Shown here: positions 1 through 7,788 of the stretch, one piece after another
Numbering within the stretch: position 1 is the first letter of the stretch
Layout: every line of letters starts with the position of its first letter
Source: an uncultured Acidobacteriia bacterium
Lineage (GTDB): Bacteria > Acidobacteriota > Terriglobia > Bryobacterales > Bryobacteraceae
Reading direction: 5' to 3'
Assembly: GCA_903923395.1 (NCBI GenBank)
Contig: CAIXXM010000092.1
Coordinates: forward strand, 1-64,000
Length of the DNA: 64,000 nt
Program-made: the position numbers and the translations under genes
The notes under the pieces: model-generated
Told to the model about the DNA's origin: nothing
The model's input: only the letters and a program-made list of their open reading frames with translations
Databases searched by the model: none

Positions 1-627
<627 letters not shown>

Positions 628-930
628 TTACGCCGTGACGAGAACGCCCAGCACTTCGTCTTCACGCATGATCAGGTATTCCTGACCGTCAAGCTTGATT
701 TCGCTGCCGGAGTACTTACCGAACAGGATGCGGTCGCCCACTTTCACGTCCAGTGGCACAAGCGTGCCATTTTCAAGGCGCTTGCCCTGACCGGCAGCAA
801 CCACTTCAGCTTCCTGCGGCTTCTCTTTTGCTGAGTCGGGGATGTACAGACCACCCACCTTCACAGCGTCATCGGTTTCAATCCGTTTGACCACGATGCG
901 GTCGTACAGCGGACGAATATTTATGCTCAT
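628..930 (-). CDS. groES: Co-chaperonin GroES
   Basis: The 100-residue product is the 10-kDa lid of the GroEL chamber. It begins with a typical [12 protein letters not shown] strand, has the mobile-loop region with [14 protein letters not shown] at about residues 26-39, and ends with [13 protein letters not shown]. The length is normal for the family. It is the first gene of the groES-groEL operon, with groEL following after 60 bp. A good Shine-Dalgarno (GGAGG, about 12 nt upstream) precedes the ATG. Upstream lie a CIRCE operator and a sigma70-like promoter, so HrcA repression and heat induction are expected, though hrcA itself is not in the window. Confidence 0.97.
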   Translation of the reverse strand: MSINIRPLYDRIVVKRIETDDAVKVGGLYIPDSAKEKPQEAEVVAAGQGKRLENGTLVPLDVKVGDRILFGKYSGSEIKLDGQEYLIMREDEVLGVLVTA

Positions 931-1007
931 TCAACCCTCCAAGAATTGTTGGAACTGGATTCTAGCTTGGAATCATGCCAACGACTCTGGCAATTCCAAG
1001 CCCATTA

Positions 1008-1034
1008 TTAGCACAAAGATCCGGCGAGTGCTAA
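1008..1034 (-). promoter_or_regulatory. CIRCE operator (HrcA binding site)
   Basis: On the minus strand the inverted repeat reads TTAGCACTC, nine bases, then TTGTGCTAA. The CIRCE consensus is TTAGCACTC-N9-GAGTGCTAA, so one arm is perfect and the other differs in its two inner bases. It lies about 80 bp upstream of groES, just downstream of the predicted transcription start, the usual place for HrcA repression. Confidence 0.9.
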
Positions 1035-1054
1035 AAAAATGAGCTAAGTGATTG

Positions 1055-1082
1055 ATTCTATTTGTAATTTTCGAGTTGACAA
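1055..1082 (-). promoter_or_regulatory. Sigma70-like promoter of groES-groEL
   Basis: On the minus strand a -35 box TTGTCA (1082-1077) and a -10 box TAGAAT (1060-1055) are separated by 16 bp; each matches consensus at five of six positions. The predicted start near 1048 puts the CIRCE element at about +14 to +40. The promoter sits immediately beyond the stop codon of the decarboxylase gene. Confidence 0.75.
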
Positions 1083-1098
1083 CGCGGGACTCAGATAA

Positions 1099-2472
1099 TC
1101 AGATACTCAAAACTAACCCGCACACCAGATCCCACAACCCCGCCAGCGTCTCCCTCGTCGTCAGCAGGTTCCCCACCGCCACCCGCAACACAAACCGTCC
1201 ATTCAGCACCGTGTGCGAAAGAAAGAACCGCCCATCCGCGTTGATCCGCTCCAGCAGTTCCCGGTTCGGACCATCCTCCCCCTGCAACCGGAAACAAACC
1301 ACGCTCAGAGGACTCGGCGCGCAGATCTCAAACCGGCTGTCGGCTTCCATCTTCGCCCGCAATTCCTGCAGCATCGCCACCTGATCCCGGATCATGGCTG
1401 CGATGCCGTCGCGCCCGTAGTAACGCATGGTGAACCACAGCTTCAAGGCACGGAAGCGGCGCCCCAGCGGGATGCCGTAATCCATCAGATTCAAGCCATC
1501 ATCGGAAGTCTTCAGGTACTCGGGCAGCAGGGAAAATGCCTGGCGCAGAATATCCGGCCGGCTGGAAAACAGCACGCTGCAATCGACCGGCACCATCATC
1601 CATTTGTGTGGATTGAAGACCATCGAGTGGGCCCGTTCACAGCCCTCCATCAACCAGTGAAATTCGGGAGCCACCGCGGCGGAACCGGCGTAGGCTGCGT
1701 CGACGTGGAGCCAAATGTGTTCGCGCTCCGCGATTTCCGCAATCGCGGGAACCGGATCCACGCTGGTGGTGGAGGTGGAACCTACCGTCGCCACCACACA
1801 ACAGGGCAGCAGGCCGGCAGCACGGTCTGCATCAATCGCCGCCTGCAGGTCCGCGGGGCGAAGACGGAAATCCACCGGATCACAGGGAATGCGGCGTACC
1901 TGTTTGCGCCCGAAACCGAGCGCCATAGCCCCTTTTTCGACGGAGGAATGCGCCTGATCCGAGCAATACACAATCAGGTTGTTGGGCGCGCCTTCGTCTC
2001 TTGTCTGCGGAGCAACATAGACGCGGGCCGCTGCCAGAGCATGCAAAGTGCTGATGGAAGCCGTATCGAAGAGAATGCCGAACCAATCCCCGGGCAGCCC
2101 CATCCAGGCCAGCAACCAGCGCACGCAAACCACTTCCAGCTCAGTGACTGCGGGCGACGTTTTCCAGAGAATGCCGTTGGTATTCAGGGCGGCTGCGAGG
2201 AACTCAGCCAGAATCGCGGGTGGCGCGGAAGTATTGGCGAAATAGGCCAGAAAGTTGGGGTGATTCCAATGCGTCACGCCGGGCAGAATGATCTTTTCGA
2301 AGTCAGAAAAGATGCGCTCCATCGGTTCGCCCTGCACGGGACCCCCGGCAGGCAGCGCCTGGATGATGTCATTGGGACGGATCGAAGCCAGAACCGCATG
2401 TTGTTCCGGCGACTCCACATAGTCCGCCACCCAGTCCGCCAGCTTATGGCCCCACTCCCGAAACTCACGCAT
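1099..2472 (-). CDS. PLP-dependent group II (aromatic) amino-acid decarboxylase
   Basis: This cytoplasmic enzyme of the aromatic-L-amino-acid/tyrosine/glutamate decarboxylase family would release CO2 from an amino acid to give an amine. Visible family signatures are HVDAAYAGSA at 256-265 (PLP-binding Asp), NPHKW with the Schiff-base Lys290, His175 stacking on PLP in the AHSSVEK segment, and LGRRFRALK after the catalytic loop. Tyr332 of the loop is retained; in aldehyde-synthase variants this residue is Phe, so true decarboxylation is favoured. The 457-residue length is normal. The start overlaps the end of the upstream DapA-like gene by 8 bp, with GGAGA as ribosome site. Aromatic substrate preference is inferred only from similarity. 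Confidence 0.88.
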   Translation of the reverse strand: MREFREWGHKLADWVADYVESPEQHAVLASIRPNDIIQALPAGGPVQGEPMERIFSDFEKIILPGVTHWNHPNFLAYFANTSAPPAILAEFLAAALNTNGILWKTSPAVTELEVVCVRWLLAWMGLPGDWFGILFDTASISTLHALAAARVYVAPQTRDEGAPNNLIVYCSDQAHSSVEKGAMALGFGRKQVRRIPCDPVDFRLRPADLQAAIDADRAAGLLPCCVVATVGSTSTTSVDPVPAIAEIAEREHIWLHVDAAYAGSAAVAPEFHWLMEGCERAHSMVFNPHKWMMVPVDCSVLFSSRPDILRQAFSLLPEYLKTSDDGLNLMDYGIPLGRRFRALKLWFTMRYYGRDGIAAMIRDQVAMLQELRAKMEADSRFEICAPSPLSVVCFRLQGEDGPNRELLERINADGRFFLSHTVLNGRFVLRVAVGNLLTTRETLAGLWDLVCGLVLSI

Positions 2473-3388
2473 TTATATTCTCCAGAGCCTGTGGCAGCCA
2501 GCCTTGGAACCACTGGTCAAATTCCTGCAGCAGCGCAACACCCGTCGCAGATAGAGGCACTGCGGTCCCTGCAACCTTTTGGCCGCGGAGTTGCACCGCA
2601 CGTTTTACGCCCACGGGAACGGGGAAACACTCGATCTTTTCGATGAACTCCCGCAGCCGCATGTCCAGAACTTCGGCCTTCGCGATTGCTCCGGAACTGA
2701 CGGCGCCTTCCAGCCCTGCAACGATCTCCGGAATGGCACAGGCACAACCGGAGATCACGGCATCGGCACCCTCCCGCAAGGCGCGCAGCGCGATGCGGTC
2801 ATTGCCGCAGACCAGTGCGAACGGCCTGGTGCGGCGCAGTTCGAGTAAGCCCTGGAAGAAGTCCCAGTCGCCGCTCGAATCTTTGATGCCGGCAAACAAT
2901 CCAGTATCGAGCAGGTCTCTCACGGTCGCGGGATGAAGAGGATTCGAAAACTGGGGAATGTTATAAAGCAGCAGCGGCACCTGTTGGCCCACTTCATTGG
3001 CGAGTTCAACATAGAAGCGCGAAATATCTTCCTGCGAATAACGGAAAAAGTAAGGCGGCATCACCAGCAACGCATCGGCGCCCGAGCGAATGGCCTCGCC
3101 GGCCAATTCCACTGTGCCCGAATACGTGGAATGCGTCACACCAGCGATGAGAGGAACCCGGGACCTTTTGGCCGCCAGGAAAATCAGACGGATGCGGTCT
3201 TCCAGGGAATAATGCAGGAATTCACCGGTGGACCCCAGCAGTGCGACACCCGCAACACCGCGCTCCGCGAGAAAATCCAGCAGTTCGAGCGGCGAGCTCA
3301 GATCCATCTCCTGCGTGCCCTTGCGCGGTGAGGAAACAGCGGCGGCAAATACGCCCTTCCAATGCAGTTCTTTGGCTACCCGGCCCAT
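2465..3388 (-). CDS. DapA/NanA-family class I aldolase-lyase
   Basis: This 307-residue protein belongs to the dihydrodipicolinate synthase / N-acetylneuraminate lyase superfamily, whose members form a Schiff base with a 2-oxo acid such as pyruvate. Conserved elements are LLGSTGEF (50-57, substrate carboxylate binding), Tyr142 in YNIP and the Schiff-base Lys169 in GIKDSSGD. The substrate cannot be fixed from sequence: it may be a true DapA, but coupling to an amino-acid decarboxylase rather than lysine genes suggests a catabolic lyase such as a 4-hydroxy-2-oxoglutarate, KDG or hydroxyproline-type enzyme. It is the first gene of a two-gene operon with the decarboxylase (8-bp overlap). Confidence 0.85.
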   Translation of the reverse strand: MGRVAKELHWKGVFAAAVSSPRKGTQEMDLSSPLELLDFLAERGVAGVALLGSTGEFLHYSLEDRIRLIFLAAKRSRVPLIAGVTHSTYSGTVELAGEAIRSGADALLVMPPYFFRYSQEDISRFYVELANEVGQQVPLLLYNIPQFSNPLHPATVRDLLDTGLFAGIKDSSGDWDFFQGLLELRRTRPFALVCGNDRIALRALREGADAVISGCACAIPEIVAGLEGAVSSGAIAKAEVLDMRLREFIEKIECFPVPVGVKRAVQLRGQKVAGTAVPLSATGVALLQEFDQWFQGWLPQALENINA

Positions 3389-3435
3389 GTTCGTAAGCAG
3401 TTAGCCTAACATCCCAAACCGCAAGAGAAGCCGCA

Positions 3436-3455
3436 GGGGAAGCCGAAGCCTCCCC
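3436..3455 (-). terminator. UUCG-capped hairpin downstream of the di-heme protein gene
   Basis: On the minus strand GGGGAGGC, a UUCG tetraloop and GCTTCCCC form an 8-bp stem with one G-U pair, 17 bp after the stop of the 3473-4786 gene and ahead of the dapA-like start. There is no clear U tract, so it may be a weak terminator or an mRNA 3' stabiliser. Confidence 0.4.
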
Positions 3456-3472
3456 CGCCATAAGTCTTCCGC

Positions 3473-4786
3473 TTACAGCGTGCGGAGGAAATTCACAATA
3501 GCCTGTTGGGTTGCGCCCGGCAGAGCATCGAAGTTGTTGATGGTTTGCGCCGCTTCCGAACCCGGGCTGCGGTGGGCACGGATGGCAGCCACCACGTCAT
3601 TGGTTCTGCCGTCATGCAAGAAGAACGTCCGCTGACCGAGGCCCCACAAAGGAGCAGTGCGCCAGTCGCGGCCGGTTGCCTTGCCCTGCGTGATACCGTC
3701 ATCCAACCCGGGGCCCATGTCATGCAGCGCAAGGTCGGAATACAAGTTCACCGTCTTGTTGCTGAGTGCCGCGATGGAGGCTGTACCGGTGGTTAAGCTC
3801 TGCGTATGGCACATCACACAGCCGAGTGACGGGTTCAGGAACGCCGTCCTGCCGGCTGCAACGCTGGGGTCTGAGGAAGCCGCCGGTGCGGGGGCGTCCA
3901 GCATCCGCATAAAGAGCGAGAAGGCAACGATATCGCTCGAAACATCCGTAATCGAGCTGGCATCGGTGTTGGTGTGGTCTTCCGGTGTGGGCTGGAAGAC
4001 ACAGCCCGCCACAGCACTCCGCTTGTTGGGGAATAGCTCATTGGCGATGCCCATCTCCACGTTGTAAGCTTCCCCTGCGAACATCAGCATGCTCTTGTTC
4101 TGTGCCTTCCAGCCAAAGCGCGTCACCGTGCCGTCATTGCCATTGGTGTTGACCAGCCCTGTAATCCCCAGGGTCTGTTTCAGCGCGGCGTTGGCGGCCA
4201 AATTTGCGATAATCGTGTTGTCCGCAATGCTTTCAATCAGGCCGGCGCCAAACGTTGGCGTGGGGATGCGGAAGCTCAAGTTTCCCGTATTACTGAAGTC
4301 ATTCTGCGCGAGGTTGCAGCCCGGCGCATCCGAACGTCCGGCAATGCTGAACAGGCCATGCACACCGCCATCGGACTTGAAACGCACCACGCGCACCGGC
4401 CCGTTCGCCTGAATAAAGGGCGGAATCTTATTCGTCGCACCGTTGGCAGTACCGGCGGCAATCTGCGGATTCGACAGCGGGCTCGATCCTCCAATCGAGG
4501 GCTGGGAATGGCAACTGCTGCAGCTGTTGGAATTAAACGTGGGCCCCAGACCATTGGCGACGGCATCCACCTCCTGGAATCTGGCGAGTCCATCCGTGAA
4601 GAACTGCAACTGGCTGGCAGTCAACCCGGCCACAGGACGCCCCGCGCCGGCGGTTCCGGCACGCAGCCCGGGATCTTTGATCTGGTTCTGTTGAGGCGGC
4701 GGCGGTCCCTGTTGAGCAACAGCCACTCCAGCCACAACCGCTCCGGCACACAACATGGTGCGGATGAGTTTCATCCTCTCGTTCAT
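3473..4786 (-). CDS. Exported di-heme oxidoreductase (DHOR/DUF1111 family)
   Basis: This is a secreted c-type di-heme protein of the putative thiol oxidoreductase/DHOR family, distantly related to di-haem cytochrome c peroxidases. A Sec signal peptide (residues 1-24) precedes a proline/glutamine-rich linker. Haem-binding CxxCH motifs occur at 89-93 (CSSCH) and 323-327 (CVMCH). Near the C-terminus are the family segments LALHDMGPGLDDG, WRTAPLWGLG and FLHDGRT. The 437-residue length is normal. Two start codons lie four residues apart (ATG 4786, ATG 4774); the first has the better spaced AAAGGA site. The electron partner and reaction are unknown. The gene diverges from an amidohydrolase gene, with a palindrome between. 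Confidence 0.87.
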   Translation of the reverse strand: MNERMKLIRTMLCAGAVVAGVAVAQQGPPPPQQNQIKDPGLRAGTAGAGRPVAGLTASQLQFFTDGLARFQEVDAVANGLGPTFNSNSCSSCHSQPSIGGSSPLSNPQIAAGTANGATNKIPPFIQANGPVRVVRFKSDGGVHGLFSIAGRSDAPGCNLAQNDFSNTGNLSFRIPTPTFGAGLIESIADNTIIANLAANAALKQTLGITGLVNTNGNDGTVTRFGWKAQNKSMLMFAGEAYNVEMGIANELFPNKRSAVAGCVFQPTPEDHTNTDASSITDVSSDIVAFSLFMRMLDAPAPAASSDPSVAAGRTAFLNPSLGCVMCHTQSLTTGTASIAALSNKTVNLYSDLALHDMGPGLDDGITQGKATGRDWRTAPLWGLGQRTFFLHDGRTNDVVAAIRAHRSPGSEAAQTINNFDALPGATQQAIVNFLRTL

Positions 4787-4828
4787 ACTCTTGTTTTCCT
4801 TTCGTCCAGCTCCGAACTGGCGAAGAAA

Positions 4829-4849
4829 TGTGTAAATCCCGTTTACACA
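4829..4849. promoter_or_regulatory. Operator-like perfect palindrome
   Basis: Arms TGTGTAAA (4829-4836) and TTTACACA (4842-4849) are perfect inverted repeats around a 5-bp spacer. It lies 43 bp upstream of the di-heme oxidoreductase start and 80 bp from the divergent amidohydrolase start, with no U tract. Position and symmetry suggest a dimeric repressor site; the regulator is unknown. Confidence 0.5.
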
Positions 4850-4929
4850 AGTCCTGCATCCATTTAAGCCCTGGTACTGGTAGAACTAGCGTTAAATGCC
4901 TGTAAAATCGAGGTAAAGTCAAAAGACCG

Positions 4930-5841
4930 ATGTCAACCAAAGTCAACCGGCGCCAGTTTCTCGCTGCCGCGGCCGTTGCCGCCGCCCAGGCAAACGCAGC
5001 CCTGCCCCGCCAGGTCATCGACACCCACACCCACTTCTACGACCCCCGCCGCGCTGGTGGCGTCCCCTGGCCGAACCCGAAAGACCCCGTGCTCTACCGC
5101 CCAGTGCTCCCCGCCGAGTACCGGACCATGACCGCAAAGCTCAACATCACCGGGACCATTGAAGTGGAAGCCAGTCCTCTGGTGGAGGACAACCAGTGGG
5201 TGCTCGATCTTGCCGCCAAAGACCCCATCATCCTCGGCACCGTGGGCCACATTGAGCCAGGCAAGCCCGATTTCGCCCGCCATCTGGAACGCTTCGCCCA
5301 GAACCCGCGCTTCTTCGGCATCCGCATTGGCACGCTTTGGGGCAGCAACGTCGGCCAGGACCTGCCTGCGCCGCAGTATTGGGCGGACCTCAAAGCCCTG
5401 CATGCCGCCGGCCGGATGATCGACATGGTCGGCAACGGCGACCAGATTCTGCCCTCTGTGCTGGCCATCTCCGATCGAATTCCAGACCTCCGCATCGTCA
5501 TCGACCATCTGCCCTTCAACAAGCCGCAGGAATCCGCGCGTCTGGGCGAACTCGCCTCCCGGAAGAACGTCTTCGCCAAAGTGTCCAACGTTCCCCGCCA
5601 GATCGGCGACACCGTTCCCCGCAACGCAGCTGCGTACCGTGACCTGCTGGACCCCATCTACGCAATCTTCGGCCCGGACCGCGTCGTCTACGGCAGCAAC
5701 TGGCCCGTGAGCGACAAGATCGCCCCTTTTGAAGTGGCGTTCCGGATCGTCGAAGAATATTTCCTCTCCAAACCGGCGGGTGTGGCCGAAAAGTACTTCA
5801 GGGAGAATGCGATTCGCGCCTACCACTTGCCAAGTAAGTAA
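4930..5841 (+). CDS. Tat-exported amidohydrolase 2-family protein
   Basis: The 303-residue protein is a TIM-barrel metal-dependent hydrolase of the Amidohydro_2 family (PF04909), which includes 2-pyrone-4,6-dicarboxylate lactonase and L-fuconolactonase-like enzymes. A twin-arginine signal (NRRQFLAAAA at 6-15) indicates export to the periplasm. The metal-binding DTHTHF at about 32-37, the mid-barrel IVIDHLPFNKP and the C-terminal VYGSNWPVSD, which carries the conserved Asp after the last strand, are all present. The substrate is unknown; a lactone or sugar-acid derivative is an inference from relatives. It diverges from the di-heme oxidoreductase gene. Its 3' end contains the -35 box and part of the operator of the following efflux operon. 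Confidence 0.8.
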   Translation: MSTKVNRRQFLAAAAVAAAQANAALPRQVIDTHTHFYDPRRAGGVPWPNPKDPVLYRPVLPAEYRTMTAKLNITGTIEVEASPLVEDNQWVLDLAAKDPIILGTVGHIEPGKPDFARHLERFAQNPRFFGIRIGTLWGSNVGQDLPAPQYWADLKALHAAGRMIDMVGNGDQILPSVLAISDRIPDLRIVIDHLPFNKPQESARLGELASRKNVFAKVSNVPRQIGDTVPRNAAAYRDLLDPIYAIFGPDRVVYGSNWPVSDKIAPFEVAFRIVEEYFLSKPAGVAEKYFRENAIRAYHLPSK

Positions 5842-5856
5842 GCACTTACTTATAAT
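5827..5856 (+). promoter_or_regulatory. Efflux-operon promoter with TetR-type operator in its spacer
   Basis: A -35 box TTGCCA (5827-5832, 5/6 to consensus) and a perfect -10 box TATAAT (5851-5856) flank an 18-bp spacer. Inside it lies the palindrome AAGTAAG-CA-CTTACTT (5836-5851), preceded by another AAGTAAG copy shifted by four bases (5832-5838). This is a classic arrangement for autorepression by the adjacent TetR protein. The predicted start near 5862-5864 coincides with the TTG initiation codon. Confidence 0.8.
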
Positions 5857-5862
5857 TGAGGT

Positions 5863-6513
5863 TTGAGCCAGGAAGAAGTACTACACTCCAGCCGTCTCTC
5901 CGGCGCGGACCGCAGAAAACAACTCATCGAAGTCGCCATCGACCTGTTCTCCCGCAAGGGTTTTGCGGGCACGACAACGCGCGAGATCGCCGCGGCGGCC
6001 GGGGTCACCGAAGCGATCATCTTCCGCCATTTCCAGACCAAATCGGGTTTCTACAACGCGATTCTGGACTACATCAAGTCTGTGGAGCCGCTCGATGAAT
6101 GGCTTTCGGAAGCACAAACGCTGATGGACGACCGGGATGATGAGGGTCTTTTGCGCCTGCTGGTGACGAAGATCATTGGCGTGAGCCGCCGGCATCCCAA
6201 GATGGAACGGCTGATTCACATGGCCGCACTTGAAGGCCACGAACTCGCCGCCCTGCACATGCAGCGCTTCAACATGCCGATCGGCATGAAGTTTGCCGAA
6301 TATATCGGTCTGCGGCAGCGTGAGGGAGCAATTCGCCCCGGCGATCCCTTCACCATGCTGCTGTTCATTGCCGGAGGTGCCCAGTTTTACAGTCTGCACC
6401 GTTTCATTCATACCTTTGACCCGTGTCCCGATCAGAACGACGACACGGTGATCTCTGACTTCACGCGTTACCTGGTTCACGGCCTCTTACTCCCCCAAGG
6501 AAAGCAATCATGA
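5863..6513 (+). CDS. TetR-family repressor of the efflux operon
   Basis: This 216-residue regulator has an N-terminal TetR helix-turn-helix at about residues 16-62 (RRKQLIEVAIDLFSRKGF, then TTREIAAAAGVTEAIIFRHF) and a divergent ligand-binding C-terminal half with no recognisable ligand signature. The only in-frame initiation codon upstream of the DNA-binding domain is TTG 5863, because TGA occurs two codons upstream. The perfect -10 box ends seven bases before it, so the mRNA is probably leaderless or nearly so. It overlaps the adaptor gene by 4 bp (ATGA) and sits first in its operon, so it should repress its own transcription and that of the pump. Confidence 0.9.
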   Translation: MSQEEVLHSSRLSGADRRKQLIEVAIDLFSRKGFAGTTTREIAAAAGVTEAIIFRHFQTKSGFYNAILDYIKSVEPLDEWLSEAQTLMDDRDDEGLLRLLVTKIIGVSRRHPKMERLIHMAALEGHELAALHMQRFNMPIGMKFAEYIGLRQREGAIRPGDPFTMLLFIAGGAQFYSLHRFIHTFDPCPDQNDDTVISDFTRYLVHGLLLPQGKQS

Positions 6514-7787
6514 AATACTTCCCTGCCCTGCTGGCAGGAGCCGCTCTGCTCCTCACCGCTTGCGCCAGCAAGCCCGCCGCCGTCGTTGTTGCGGCAAAAG
6601 ATGCGAAGCCGGTTACCACTGCCACCGCCATCGCGGAGACCCGCAACGTCCCGGACAGCTTCCAGGAAACCGGCTCCTTCGCGGCCGATGAAACCTCGGA
6701 CATCGCACCGCTTGTGGCCGGGCGCGTACTCAGCACTCCTGTCGATGCCGGCTCCCGAGTCTCGCAGGGCCAGGTCATCTGCGAACTCGACCACAGAGAT
6801 GCCGAACTCCGCTTGCAGCAGGCCAAGGCGCAGATGCAGGAGGCAGACGCGGCACTCCGTCAGGCGCAATCCCGCATCGGCTACTCCGCGGGCAACTTCG
6901 ACCCCAACAAGGTCCCGGAAGTAGCGGCGGCGCTGGCCAATTACCAATCCGCGCAGGCGCAGGCCCGGCTCGCCGCTACGGATGCCAAACGTTATGCCAA
7001 CCTGATCGCCACCGGAGATGTTTCGCAAAGCGCCTATGACAAGGCACGCACACAGCAGGAAACCGCCGAAGCCCAGGCCAATGCGGCGAAACAGCAGTAT
7101 GAGGCGGCCGCCAACGCAGCACGGCAGAGCTTTGAAATTGTTTCCACTTCGCGGGCGAGCCTCGAAAATGTGAAGGCGCAGTTAGCGCAGGCGCAGAAGG
7201 CGCTCGAAGACACCACCATCCGCGCGCCCTTCGATGGCTTCATTTCCGCGCGCCCCGTGGCCGTGGGGCAATACGTGGCGCTGACGAATAAGATCGCGAC
7301 CATCGTCCGCGTCGGCACTCTGAAACTGCAATTGCAGGCACCGGAATATCGGGCCTCCTCCGTGAAGCTGGGGATGAACGTCAGCGCGCAGGTCTCCGCC
7401 TTCCCGGACCGTGAATTCCATGGCAAGATCTCCGCCATCAACCCCTCGGTCGATCCGAATTCACGCGTGTTCATTCTCGAAGCCAAGTTCGATAATGCCG
7501 ATGGTGCTTTGAAGCCCGGCATGTTCGCCACCGGCAAAGTAATTCTTCCCAGCGGCGTGGATGCAGTATTCATCCCCCGCGCCGCCGTGCTGCGCGACAA
7601 GACGACGGATTCGAATCAAGTCTTCGCCGTCGTCAACGGCAAGGCCCGGCTGCGTGTCGTCGCGCTGGGAGATCCCGCAGGCGATTCGGTCCGCGTCATC
7701 TCCGGCATCACCACCGGCGAAGTCATCGCAACTTCCAATCTGCGTGATCTCTTCGACGGTGTTCCAGTACAAGCGGGGGCAAGATAA
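6510..7787 (+). CDS. RND efflux periplasmic adaptor lipoprotein (AcrA/MexA type)
   Basis: This membrane-fusion protein links the inner-membrane pump to the outer-membrane channel. The 425-residue product starts with a lipoprotein signal ending in the lipobox LTAC, with Cys18 as the predicted lipidated residue. A biotinyl-lipoyl-like half at about 65-100 is followed by a long alpha-hairpin rich in Ala/Gln (about 105-235), the second lipoyl half (LEDTTIRAPFDGFISAR), a beta-barrel and a membrane-proximal domain ending near the C-terminus. Its ATG overlaps the TetR stop by 4 bp. The pump gene starts one base after its stop codon, so translation is tightly coupled. Confidence 0.93.
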   Translation: MKYFPALLAGAALLLTACASKPAAVVVAAKDAKPVTTATAIAETRNVPDSFQETGSFAADETSDIAPLVAGRVLSTPVDAGSRVSQGQVICELDHRDAELRLQQAKAQMQEADAALRQAQSRIGYSAGNFDPNKVPEVAAALANYQSAQAQARLAATDAKRYANLIATGDVSQSAYDKARTQQETAEAQANAAKQQYEAAANAARQSFEIVSTSRASLENVKAQLAQAQKALEDTTIRAPFDGFISARPVAVGQYVALTNKIATIVRVGTLKLQLQAPEYRASSVKLGMNVSAQVSAFPDREFHGKISAINPSVDPNSRVFILEAKFDNADGALKPGMFATGKVILPSGVDAVFIPRAAVLRDKTTDSNQVFAVVNGKARLRVVALGDPAGDSVRVISGITTGEVIATSNLRDLFDGVPVQAGAR

Positions 7788-7788
7788 C

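Noticed and set aside
1213-2646. 477-codon plus-strand open frame across the decarboxylase and aldolase genes
   Set aside because: Shadow of the opposite-strand reading frames caused by codon bias; both real genes have catalytic motifs.
7561-7788. Upstream extension of the RND pump
   Set aside because: It overlaps the adaptor coding end, whereas ATG 7789 gives the family N-terminus and is one base after the adaptor stop.
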